Assembly (NCBI GenBank): GCA_028699795.1 | Contig: JAQVTZ010000052.1 | Coordinates: forward strand, 1-10,694 | DNA length: 10,694 bases | Reading direction: 5' to 3' | Source of the DNA: Clostridia bacterium | GTDB lineage: Bacteria > Bacillota > Clostridia > Christensenellales > DTU072 | In this document: piece by piece, positions 1 through 5,976 of the stretch | How positions within the stretch are numbered: position 1 is the stretch's first letter | Layout of the letters: every line of letters begins with the position of its first letter | Notes under the pieces: generated by a model | Told to the model about the DNA's origin: nothing | What the model saw: the letters and a program-made list of their open reading frames with translations, nothing else | Database searches by the model: none | Program-made: the position numbers and the translations under genes

Positions 1-258
1 AAAACCCTCGGCAACAGGAACATCGATAGCGGCCTGCTTGCAAGAAGAGCCGAATGTGATAAGAAAAGCATAGGTTTCGGGAACAATAAAATAATCTATT
101 TCGTTAAACTGTCTGTCCCAAGGAGTCCCCGTGGAATAAACGGAATACTCGTTGTTCCAGTTGCGGCTCGTGCCCTCGAAATAAAAATCTCTTAGTCGTT
201 TGACTCTGGGGGAAAGTTTGCCGGGCTCTTTGACCGCGCGCAAAATATCTTCTGCCAT
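1..258 (-). CDS. N-terminal part of an unrecognised protein (runs off the window)
   Basis: An open frame of 86 codons runs from an ATG at 258 to the window edge without a stop. The start is well supported: AGGAGG lies at 264-269, five bases upstream. The protein begins MAEDILRAVKEPGKLSPRV and contains LRDFYFEGTSRNWNNEY, STGTPWD and IDYFIVPE. It is mixed polar and aromatic, with no signal peptide or membrane segment, so it is probably cytoplasmic. I do not recognise the family. The repeated Trp/Tyr/Asn and the Pro/Gly-rich STGTPWD stretch suggest a folded enzyme N-terminus, but this is only an impression. The gene lies downstream of a terminator and so appears to be its own transcription unit. 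Confidence 0.8.
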   Translation of the reverse strand, partial: MAEDILRAVKEPGKLSPRVKRLRDFYFEGTSRNWNNEYSVYSTGTPWDRQFNEIDYFIVPETYAFLITFGSSCKQAAIDVPVAEGF

Positions 259-279
259 AAACTCCTCCTACAAAGGTAT

Positions 280-298
280 CGCCACAAGGCGTAGCCTT
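280..298 (-). promoter_or_regulatory. Leader with two mutually exclusive small hairpins upstream of the first gene
   Basis: In the leader of the gene starting at 258, AAGGC/GCCTT (286-290 with 294-298, loop of 3) and CGCC/GGCG (280-283 with 288-291, loop of 4) share bases 288-290, so only one can form at a time. The structure lies about ten bases upstream of the ribosome binding site at 264-269. Both hairpins are short and could be chance. I see no known riboswitch core. Confidence 0.3.
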
Positions 299-330
299 AC
301 GCTTTTATGACTATTCATATCCGACATCTA

Positions 331-336
331 TGTCAA
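331..336 (-). promoter_or_regulatory. Candidate -35 box for the first gene
   Basis: A perfect TTGACA on the minus strand sits just after the terminator at 343-373 and about 75 bases upstream of the start at 258. The hexamer 17 bases downstream (TAGTCA, 308-313) is a poor -10. TATGAA (314-319) is closer to consensus but only 11 bases away. A promoter is expected here by position, but the -10 is not convincing. Confidence 0.35.
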
Positions 337-342
337 TTGCAT

Positions 343-373
343 AAAAAAAGCCGTTTCCAGCGAATCGGCTTTT
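343..373 (-). terminator. Rho-independent terminator of the SipW/TasA-like gene
   Basis: On the minus strand, AAAAGCCG (366-373) pairs perfectly with CGGCTTTT (346-353). Inside this, after one A-A mismatch, TTC pairs with GAA around a GCTG loop. The 3' arm runs into a T tract (343-349). It begins five bases after the stop codon at 379, as expected for a terminator of that gene, and separates it from the next minus-strand gene. Confidence 0.9.
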
Positions 374-378
374 GTAAT

Positions 379-906
379 TTAAGAAGTTTTTTGCGACCAA
401 TGTACCGTTATCGTAATGGTATCAGACAAGCCTTGGTGGATGGCACTGTTGTTGACAGGATCCCAGTAGACATTGAGGATAAACCTTAAGCTGTCTGTGC
501 TTACGTAATCCAATTCGTATTCTTTTGTCTTTATCGTTTGAGAATCAGGAGTATAAACCGATCCGCCCGTGGCGTCTTCGGTAAGTGTAAGGTCTAACGG
601 CAGATTGTTGGTTGTGGTAATTACAATATAATACTCGATTGCGATATCAGATATAGAACCATCGTCATTCGATACGCTTATGGCATAATTATGGCTGTCC
701 CCGGGCTTAATATTGTCGCAATTAAGCGTAATGGCGCCACCGTCTTTGGTGATGTCTACTTGAAACACATGTTTTGCGACACCAATGGTATCCTGTCCGC
801 CTGTACTGACAATGTAACGAGAAAAAGAAGTCCCCGTAATTAGAACTGCGACCAATATCAAATAAAATAAGTAAGTTTTTATGGGCAATTTTAGCTTATT
901 TTTCAT
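379..906 (-). CDS. Small secreted beta-rich protein with SipW/TasA-type signal region
   Basis: This 175-residue protein starts MKNKLKLPIKTYLFYLILVA. It has a basic N-terminus, one hydrophobic segment (about 11-25), then GTSFSRYIVST, which resembles the export signal of TasA/camelysin-type proteins processed by SipW-like signal peptidases. The mature part has a KPGDS turn (I-K-P-G-D-S-H-N-Y), alternating beta-prone stretches and repeated Asp/Thr/Asn, consistent with an Ig-like or TasA-like beta-sandwich outside the cell. It contains no catalytic motif I recognise. The ATG at 906 is chosen because AAGGTG lies eight bases upstream. An ATG at 948 would add 14 residues that are encoded by a leader hairpin and lack signal-peptide character. 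The gene has its own promoter (970-998) and terminator (343-373), so it is probably monocistronic. No SipW-like peptidase is visible here. Secretion is fairly sure; the TasA relationship is inferred from the signal region and fold-like pattern. Confidence 0.8.
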   Translation of the reverse strand: MKNKLKLPIKTYLFYLILVAVLITGTSFSRYIVSTGGQDTIGVAKHVFQVDITKDGGAITLNCDNIKPGDSHNYAISVSNDDGSISDIAIEYYIVITTTNNLPLDLTLTEDATGGSVYTPDSQTIKTKEYELDYVSTDSLRFILNVYWDPVNNSAIHQGLSDTITITVHWSQKTS

Positions 907-929
907 TTTTGTTACACCTTGGGCCCATC

Positions 930-947
930 TGCGGCACATAAACCGCA
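930..947 (-). other. Small hairpin in the leader of the SipW/TasA-like gene
   Basis: TGCGG (943-947 on the minus strand) pairs with CCGCA (930-934) around an eight-base loop. It lies between the promoter and the ribosome binding site. An eight-base palindrome, AACGCGTT (947-954), abuts it. Either could affect mRNA stability or bind a regulator; no known element is recognised. Confidence 0.35.
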
Positions 948-969
948 ACGCGTTACATTAGATGATACA

Positions 970-998
970 ATATTAACATAAATATCACAAATAAGCAA
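970..998 (-). promoter_or_regulatory. Promoter of the SipW/TasA-like gene
   Basis: On the minus strand, TTGCTT (993-998), a 17-base spacer and TAATAT (970-975) form a good sigma-A-type promoter. A TG one base upstream of the -10 makes it an extended -10. Transcription would start near 963, giving a leader of about 57 bases. It lies in the gap after the sulfatase gene, so the small gene need not depend on read-through. Confidence 0.75.
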
Positions 999-1033
999 TA
1001 ACGAAATAGAACTTTTGCTTGAATATGATAAAA

Positions 1034-2923
1034 TTATCCGTAGTAGTCTTTGTTTGCGCCTCGGCGGTTTTCTTTGAGTTCGTTTCGAAACGCTTCCAGT
1101 TGCTTTTCCAGCTTATCCGCAATTTCGGGATAAATCATAGAAGTATTATACCCTTCTGCAGGGTCTGCGGTGAGATCAAATAGATAATTTTTGTATACTT
1201 GGTCAAAAAACGCTGTATTTTCCGAAGCAACTCTTTGGTAATACTTAAATTGATGGGTCGTATTGTCGACTTGGTGCGGCATTTGCACCGCCTGTACTTT
1301 GCCGGCTCGTAAATGGTAGAGCGTATCATGAATTGATGTATCCGAAGGAATGGCGCCTTCAAGCAAATCTACCATACTCTTGCCGTCGATTACTCTGTCT
1401 TGCGGTAAAGACGATATCCCCGCATATTGCAACAGCGTAGGGAAAATATCCGTATTCATGGTGGGAGTGGTAATGATTTTGGCATCTTTTCCGACATTGC
1501 CATCGGGGTAGTTGACAATCATCGGCATTTTTTGTCCGCCGTCGAAAGTTGTCCCCTTGCGCCCTCGAAGCGCTCCGGCAACACCTTCTCTGCCGGGACC
1601 GTTATCGCTTGTAAACATGATAAGCGTGTTATCATAGGCGCCTTTTGCTTTGAGTGTGTCGATGATTTGCCCTAAATAAGCATCGAACTCTTCGATACAA
1701 TGAATATAACTGTCGTCGGACGGGTCATACTTTTGTCCTGAGTAAATGGGATAATGCGGCCATGGCGTGGCATAATAGGCAAAAAACTTTTCTTCTTTAT
1801 CTACGGATTGGACGATATATTCATTGATTTCTGCAGTAAGCAATTTTGTTGTTTCGGATTGGTCTTTTATCTCATCGTGCGACAAGACTTCGGTTGCAAC
1901 TCCGTCAACTTCCCTAACCCAATTATAAGGAGTCATATCGTTGACATAATAACTTCCGTAAAAATAATCGAAACCTTGTCTTGTAGGCAGGTATTCGCCG
2001 TAATCGCCAAGATTCCATTTGCCGAAAAGTGCCGTGCTGTAACCCGCGCTTTGCAGTACCTCCGCCACGGTAATCTCATCGCCGAGGATCCCCTCTACAT
2101 TGTTCTTAAAAGTAAAAGAATTGTTGTATCTGGTATTTCCGAACGGGTCGAACGAAACCACCGAGGGAAAAACTACTTGGTCCAAATAGCCGCGCGCGGG
2201 ATACCTCCCTGTAAGTATGCCGAACCTAGACGGAGAACATACAGGCGAGCAAGAATAAAAGTTTTCGTACCTTACGCCCTCATCCGCCAACATGTCGAGA
2301 TTGGGTGTCTGAATCGTTGCATTTTGTCTACCTAAATAGCTATAACAAGAAATATCGGAGTAAGCCATGTCATCCATCAATATGACCAAAATATTGGGTG
2401 AGGATGCGGAAGCCGAGTCTTTGACGGAAGAAAGATATTCGTCATGTCCTTTCTGCATACCAAATACTTTGGGTCGCGCTCTCATGCTTATGGCAAGGAA
2501 ATAAAAAGCGGACGAAAATATCATGACAACAGATACGATTACCGCGATAACATATTTGCAACTTTTTTGTGAACGCCGCAACCAAATGAGGAGCGCAACA
2601 GCCGAGACAATGGGGATTGCCGCAAGCATTAAGTTGTATCCTGTGCGTTTCCAAAAAGGATCCGCGCCCCAAATAAGAAAATAGAGCACAACACCGCCCG
2701 TTAAAATAAGATAACTTATCCAAAATCCGAAATGGATTTCTTTTTTACGCAAAAAATGAATAAAGACGGCAATTGCTGAAACAACGGAAAGCGCAACTGC
2801 CACTACACTAAGAGGTACCATTCCGCTTACAAGCGTAACAATCATAAACACTGACACCGCTATCGTTACTACAATCGATTTCATGTTTTTGAGTTTGCTT
2901 GTTTTATTCTGTCCGTCTATCAA
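1034..2923 (-). CDS. Membrane-anchored sulfatase (arylsulfatase family, Cys/formylglycine type)
   Basis: This 629-residue protein should hydrolyse a sulfate ester on a carbohydrate or other substrate at the outer face of the membrane. Residues about 14-147 hold roughly five hydrophobic segments (near 15-34, 36-58, 65-86, 96-115, 123-146). A sulfatase domain begins at about 176 (PNILVILMDD, metal-binding D184 and D185). The activation motif is CSPSR at 229-233, so C229 would be oxidised to formylglycine, and TGRYP follows. Other active-site positions are GKWNLG (K302), PHYP (H390), SDNG (D440, N441) and LRGRKGTTFDGG (K456). In many relatives the GKWNLG motif reads GKWHLG, so N304 replaces a sulfate-contacting His. 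The start is TTG at 2923, supported by GAGG eight bases upstream; the ATG at 2884 has no ribosome binding site. No sulfatase-maturing enzyme is seen. LtaS-like phosphoglycerol transferases share the topology but use Thr, so the Cys motif favours a true sulfatase. The substrate is unknown. Confidence 0.9.
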   Translation of the reverse strand: MIDGQNKTSKLKNMKSIVVTIAVSVFMIVTLVSGMVPLSVVAVALSVVSAIAVFIHFLRKKEIHFGFWISYLILTGGVVLYFLIWGADPFWKRTGYNLMLAAIPIVSAVALLIWLRRSQKSCKYVIAVIVSVVMIFSSAFYFLAISMRARPKVFGMQKGHDEYLSSVKDSASASSPNILVILMDDMAYSDISCYSYLGRQNATIQTPNLDMLADEGVRYENFYSCSPVCSPSRFGILTGRYPARGYLDQVVFPSVVSFDPFGNTRYNNSFTFKNNVEGILGDEITVAEVLQSAGYSTALFGKWNLGDYGEYLPTRQGFDYFYGSYYVNDMTPYNWVREVDGVATEVLSHDEIKDQSETTKLLTAEINEYIVQSVDKEEKFFAYYATPWPHYPIYSGQKYDPSDDSYIHCIEEFDAYLGQIIDTLKAKGAYDNTLIMFTSDNGPGREGVAGALRGRKGTTFDGGQKMPMIVNYPDGNVGKDAKIITTPTMNTDIFPTLLQYAGISSLPQDRVIDGKSMVDLLEGAIPSDTSIHDTLYHLRAGKVQAVQMPHQVDNTTHQFKYYQRVASENTAFFDQVYKNYLFDLTADPAEGYNTSMIYPEIADKLEKQLEAFRNELKENRRGANKDYYG

Positions 2924-2942
2924 TTCTTGTTCCTCACAAAAC

Positions 2943-2959
2943 CATGTTTACACAACATG
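2943..2959 (-). promoter_or_regulatory. Palindrome in the sulfatase leader, possible operator or hairpin
   Basis: CATGTT and AACATG form a perfect six-base inverted repeat around a five-base centre. It lies about seven bases downstream of the predicted transcription start and upstream of the TTG start codon. The position suits a repressor operator or a small leader hairpin. I cannot name the regulator. Confidence 0.45.
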
Positions 2960-2971
2960 CGCGATGTACTC

Positions 2972-3000
2972 ATATTATCACGCTTTCAATTTATGGTCAA
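2972..3000 (-). promoter_or_regulatory. Promoter of the sulfatase gene
   Basis: On the minus strand, TTGACC (2995-3000), 17 bases, then TAATAT (2972-2977), with TG one base upstream of the -10. This is a strong extended -10 promoter. Transcription would start near 2966, leaving a leader of about 43 bases that contains the 2943-2959 palindrome. Confidence 0.8.
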
Positions 3001-3075
3001 TACATCTTTGTAAAGAAGAGATGCGCTGACCCACAGTTAGTGTAAAATATTTATCGGAAAAAAATTTCAAAAAAA

Positions 3076-3106
3076 TTTAGAGATTTAACTCGCAATTGTG
3101 TATAAT
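3076..3106 (+). promoter_or_regulatory. Promoter of the RNA methyltransferase gene, very close to its start codon
   Basis: A perfect TATAAT lies at 3101-3106, only seven bases before the ATG at 3114, so transcription would begin at or next to the start codon. The -35 is weak: TTTAGA at 3076-3081 with a 19-base spacer. No Shine-Dalgarno sequence lies upstream of 3114. The region is AT-rich, so TATAAT could be chance and a more upstream promoter may exist. Confidence 0.5.
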
Positions 3107-3113
3107 GTTAATT

Positions 3114-4238
3114 ATGGAAATTCAAGTCGGATGCGGCGCTGGGGTCGAAACCGCAACAAAAATAGAGCTGAGAGAATTGGGTATCGACGCCCCTTGTATT
3201 CACGGCAGATTTATATTTGAAGGCAACGGCGAAGATATCGCGAAGTGCAATCTCTTGTTGCGCACAGCAGACAGAGTGCAAGTGGTGTTGGGGCGGTTTG
3301 CTGCCGCAACTTTCGACGCTTTGTTCGAGGGTGTCAAAAGCATTGCTTGGCAAGAGATTGTCTCCCGAAACGCCGCGATTATCGTGAACGCGCGAAGCAC
3401 GAAGAGCGCTTTGTTCGCGCTGTCGTCCATCCAAAGCATTGCAAAAAAAGCCATTGTTGTAAACCTCAAAAAAAAGTATTCCTCGTTGCCCGAGACGGGC
3501 GCTCCCGTTAGAATAGAGATATCCCTCTATCAAGACGAGGCAACCGTCACGCTGGACACCTCGGGAGACGGCTTGCACAAGCGGGGTTACCGTGACTTGG
3601 TTTGGGAAGCGCCCATTAGAGAAACGCTGGCGGCGGCAATCATAAAATTGTCGGTTTGGAATCCCGAAAGACAACTTATAGATACCTTTTGCGGCTCAGG
3701 CACGATTGCGATAGAAGCGGCCATGATTGCCTTGAACATTGCGCCGGGGCTGTATCGCCGTTTTGCGTTTCAAGATTTGGATATTGTCGACCAAGATATT
3801 TTACCCCGCCTAAAAGAGGAAGCCGCCGCAAGAATAGAGCGCGACAAAAAACCGAGAATTGCAGGTTATGATATCAATCCCAAGGCGGTCAAACTTGCCG
3901 TGCATCATGCGTCGAATTTTCATCTTGAACATGCCGTTCATTTTGAAACAAGGGATATGCGTACTGTGTCATCACGCTATAAGTACGGGGTAATTATTAC
4001 CAATCCTCCCTACGGCGAAAGGCTTTTGGAAGAAAAAGAGTTGAGAGAGTTATACCGTGATTTCGGCAAGCTGTACCGCTCTTTGGACGAGTGGAGCTTG
4101 TACGCGATTACTTCTTATGCTGATTTTGAGCGATGTTTCGGCAAAAAAGCGGACGGAAACCGCAAAATTTTTAACGCGGGTCTGGAATGCAGATTGTACA
4201 GGTATTTAGGTGAAAAACCTCCTTTTCGTCAGGCGTAA
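3114..4238 (+). CDS. THUMP-domain SAM-dependent RNA methyltransferase (YpsC/RlmL N-terminal type)
   Basis: This 374-residue cytoplasmic protein is predicted to add a methyl group from S-adenosylmethionine to guanine N2 in 23S rRNA, as the N-terminal half of E. coli RlmL does at G2445. The N-terminus (about 1-150) fits the ferredoxin-like plus THUMP RNA-binding region. The Rossmann methyltransferase domain follows: motif I DTFCGSGTIAIEAA (190-203), acidic D253 in GYDINP, and the catalytic NPPYGERL (297-304) typical of N2-guanine methyltransferases (UPF0020 family). Length matches the roughly 375-residue single-domain Bacillota homologues rather than the fused enterobacterial RlmL. The ATG at 3114 fits the family N-terminus. 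ATG 3105 and TTG 3096 are in frame but overlap or precede the TATAAT box. No ribosome binding site is seen for any of them. It stands alone, divergent from the sulfatase. The family is sure; the exact nucleotide is inferred. Confidence 0.92.
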   Translation: MEIQVGCGAGVETATKIELRELGIDAPCIHGRFIFEGNGEDIAKCNLLLRTADRVQVVLGRFAAATFDALFEGVKSIAWQEIVSRNAAIIVNARSTKSALFALSSIQSIAKKAIVVNLKKKYSSLPETGAPVRIEISLYQDEATVTLDTSGDGLHKRGYRDLVWEAPIRETLAAAIIKLSVWNPERQLIDTFCGSGTIAIEAAMIALNIAPGLYRRFAFQDLDIVDQDILPRLKEEAAARIERDKKPRIAGYDINPKAVKLAVHHASNFHLEHAVHFETRDMRTVSSRYKYGVIITNPPYGERLLEEKELRELYRDFGKLYRSLDEWSLYAITSYADFERCFGKKADGNRKIFNAGLECRLYRYLGEKPPFRQA

Positions 4239-4275
4239 AACATATTTTGTAACCTTCTTATTATTAAAACGATTA

Positions 4276-4304
4276 TTGATTTCGATGTTTTGCTGTAGTA
4301 TAAT
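4276..4304 (+). promoter_or_regulatory. Promoter of the Lgt-like gene
   Basis: TTGATT (4276-4281), a 17-base spacer and TATAAT (4299-4304) form a near-consensus promoter, with transcription starting near 4311. A near-perfect ribosome binding site, AAGGAGGTGA (4314-4323), follows at once, so the leader is only about 16 bases. The gene is therefore independent of the upstream methyltransferase gene, after which I see no terminator. Confidence 0.8.
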
Positions 4305-4326
4305 TAGGCAATGAAGGAGGTGAAAG

Positions 4327-5145
4327 ATGTATCCTTATAAAATAGGGGGCGTATTCACGCTGTACGGACTGATGATAGGCGTTGGCATAGCGTTGTGCTA
4401 TTTCGTTCTATGGGTTTATTGTAAAAAAGCAAAAATCGAAAACAGGTTTGTCGATTTCATCACTTATGCGACATTGATATCGGTGGCATTCGGCTTTGTT
4501 TCGGCAATGTTGTTTCAATCGCTATACGAGTATATCGAGAATCCTGCCGAAGGCTTCCAAGTAAACGGAAGTATGACGCTAATTGGCGGGTTAATTGGCG
4601 GCGTAGTTGTATTTTTTATCATTTATCTGCCTTTACGCAAAAAATATCAAAGCAAGTTTATCGATATTATTTCCATCTTTCCGTGCAGTATTATGTTGGC
4701 AATTGCGTTTGGGCGGATAGGGTGTTTTTGCGCTGGATGCTGTCATGGCATCCAAACGAACAGCATTTGGGGCATTACATTTGTGGGAATGGAGCATCCC
4801 GTATACCCCACCCAACTTTTTGAGTCGGCATTCTTTTTTGTATTATTTGCAATCGCATCGTTTTTGTTTTTGAAGTATCGATTTAAATACAATTTGCCGC
4901 TATTTCTGCTTTTTTACGGATTGTTCCGTTATTTGATAGAATTTATCAGAGGCGACGAGCGCGGCGCTTTTATCGCGGGTATGTCACCGTCGCAATTCTG
5001 GGCTATTGTTATGATGGTAATTGCCGTTCCGCTTGCAGTTTTGCTGTACTATATGCACAAAAAACGCGACAGATATTTAATAGAACATCCTATTATTGAA
5101 CCGTTAAAAAAACTAAATAATTTCTATCAAATTCAAAAACTTTAA
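4327..5145 (+). CDS. Lgt-family membrane protein (prolipoprotein diacylglyceryl transferase-like)
   Basis: This 272-residue polytopic membrane protein has about seven hydrophobic segments and the layout of Lgt, which moves diacylglycerol from phosphatidylglycerol to the lipobox cysteine of prolipoproteins. Family features are LYGLMIGVG near the N-terminus, IGGLIGG (86-92), AFGRIG (127-132), YPTQLFES (160-167) and RYLIEFIRGDERG (201-213). Key residues differ from E. coli Lgt. The His of the HGG motif (E. coli H103) is Ile in TLIGG, and the GNF..GE..G segment reads GCFCAGCCHG (132-141), replacing the conserved Asn and Glu with Cys. As I recall, this Cys-rich variant recurs among Bacillota paralogues annotated as Lgt, so it may use another lipid or acceptor. 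The start is fixed by AAGGAGGTGA six bases upstream. The 3' end overlaps the convergent gene by 33 bp. Membership is sure; true Lgt activity is doubtful. Confidence 0.88.
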   Translation: MYPYKIGGVFTLYGLMIGVGIALCYFVLWVYCKKAKIENRFVDFITYATLISVAFGFVSAMLFQSLYEYIENPAEGFQVNGSMTLIGGLIGGVVVFFIIYLPLRKKYQSKFIDIISIFPCSIMLAIAFGRIGCFCAGCCHGIQTNSIWGITFVGMEHPVYPTQLFESAFFFVLFAIASFLFLKYRFKYNLPLFLLFYGLFRYLIEFIRGDERGAFIAGMSPSQFWAIVMMVIAVPLAVLLYYMHKKRDRYLIEHPIIEPLKKLNNFYQIQKL

Positions 5146-5928
5146 AAATCCAATAATAACGACAGGCGCAAATAAATAAGCGACAAGTGATTGCCGTCCC
5201 AGTAAGACAACGGGTTGAAGAAAGCGGTTGGGTATATCGCAATACCGTTTTCTAAACAATAAATCGTCCGCCGCGCTGCCTAACAAAAAGAAACCCAATG
5301 AGGGGAGAAGCGGTTCGAAGTTGTCGACGCTCCAATGCAAACCCTGTTCGGAATAAATAAAAAGAGCGAACATTCTAAAATCAGACGGCAAATTATAATA
5401 CGCCTCTGTGAAAAGCAGTCTGCCCCAAAAATATAATCCGACAGCGGTCGTCAAAACGCCGAGTGCAATAAGATGATTTCTTTGCACTTTATATTTTTTT
5501 ATCGGTATCCATAAGAATAAACAAACGGTCAAAACCGCAAGGATATTGAATACAAACAGGCCTTTAAAGAATGACGGAAAGAGCAAGGTTCCCAGTTGAT
5601 GACAGAGCATAAAAACGGAAGTAATCAACCCCAATCGAGTCGCGCGGCGAATAGGATCTTTTGTAAAATTGCAGTTGATTCCGCTTAAATAGGCAAATAG
5701 AAATATCACCAAAGGCTGTACAAACCGTTTTGCGGCAAGAAAAGTATAATCTCTGCACAGTTTCAGTAAAAAAATGCCTACGATATTTTCGGGATGGATA
5801 AAAACGGGCAAATAACCGCAAACATGGTCTACGGTTACCAAAATAAGTAACAGCCCCCGCAAATAGTCGAATTCCCACAGCCTGCGGTGATTGTGAGCGA
5901 GATTTAATGTGATTTCAGATTCCATCAT
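5113..5928 (-). CDS. HGSNAT-like (DUF1624) membrane acyltransferase
   Basis: This 271-residue integral membrane protein begins with a short cytoplasmic stretch and then REFDYLRG-like WEFDYLRGLLLILVTVDH (18-35), the hallmark of the heparan-alpha-glucosaminide N-acetyltransferase catalytic family (D21, R24, D34, H35). About seven hydrophobic segments follow. In animal HGSNAT an acetyl group crosses the membrane onto terminal glucosamine; bacterial members are mostly uncharacterised and may acylate a cell-surface or imported sugar. The gene lies 48 bases downstream of nagB on the same strand, which supports an amino-sugar role by context only. Two ATGs are adjacent (5928 and 5925) and no Shine-Dalgarno sequence is visible. 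A -10-like TATAAT at 5934-5939 lies inside a palindrome just upstream. The family is fairly sure; the substrate is unknown. Confidence 0.85.
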   Translation of the reverse strand: MMESEITLNLAHNHRRLWEFDYLRGLLLILVTVDHVCGYLPVFIHPENIVGIFLLKLCRDYTFLAAKRFVQPLVIFLFAYLSGINCNFTKDPIRRATRLGLITSVFMLCHQLGTLLFPSFFKGLFVFNILAVLTVCLFLWIPIKKYKVQRNHLIALGVLTTAVGLYFWGRLLFTEAYYNLPSDFRMFALFIYSEQGLHWSVDNFEPLLPSLGFFLLGSAADDLLFRKRYCDIPNRFLQPVVLLGRQSLVAYLFAPVVIIGFLKFLNLIEII

Positions 5929-5929
5929 C

Positions 5930-5944
5930 AGGTATTATATACCT
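5930..5944 (-). promoter_or_regulatory. Perfect palindrome enclosing a -10 box upstream of the HGSNAT-like gene
   Basis: On the minus strand AGGTATATAATACCT is a perfect inverted repeat with six-base arms and a three-base centre. TATAAT (5934-5939) lies inside it, and the ATG at 5928 begins one base beyond it. This is the geometry of an operator overlapping a promoter. A matching -35 is weak (GTTTTA at 5956-5961, 16 bases away). As RNA it could instead be a hairpin hiding the start codons in a nagB read-through transcript. Confidence 0.5.
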
Positions 5945-5976
5945 AACGGCAAATCTAAAACCTTTTTTAAAAAATG

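Noticed and set aside
907..948. A longer N-terminus of the SipW/TasA-like protein from ATG 948
   Set aside because: The 14 extra residues (MRFMCRRWAQGVTK) do not fit a signal peptide, are encoded by a leader hairpin, and the ATG at 906 has AAGGTG at good spacing.
1754..2335. A 193-codon open frame on the plus strand
   Set aside because: It is fully antisense to the sulfatase domain that carries the conserved active-site motifs, its product has no recognisable domain, and no ribosome binding site is evident.
3096..3113. Earlier in-frame starts (TTG 3096, ATG 3105) for the RNA methyltransferase
   Set aside because: They precede or overlap the TATAAT at 3101-3106, lack a ribosome binding site, and would add only MCIMLI before the family-like N-terminus.
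3108..3674. A 188-codon open frame on the minus strand
   Set aside because: It is antisense to the RNA methyltransferase gene, whose motifs are clear; the predicted product is low in meaning and has no start signal.
5929..5976. A nagB terminator in the gap before the HGSNAT-like gene
   Set aside because: The gap has A/T runs and the AGGTAT palindrome, but the palindrome is not followed by a T tract on the minus strand.
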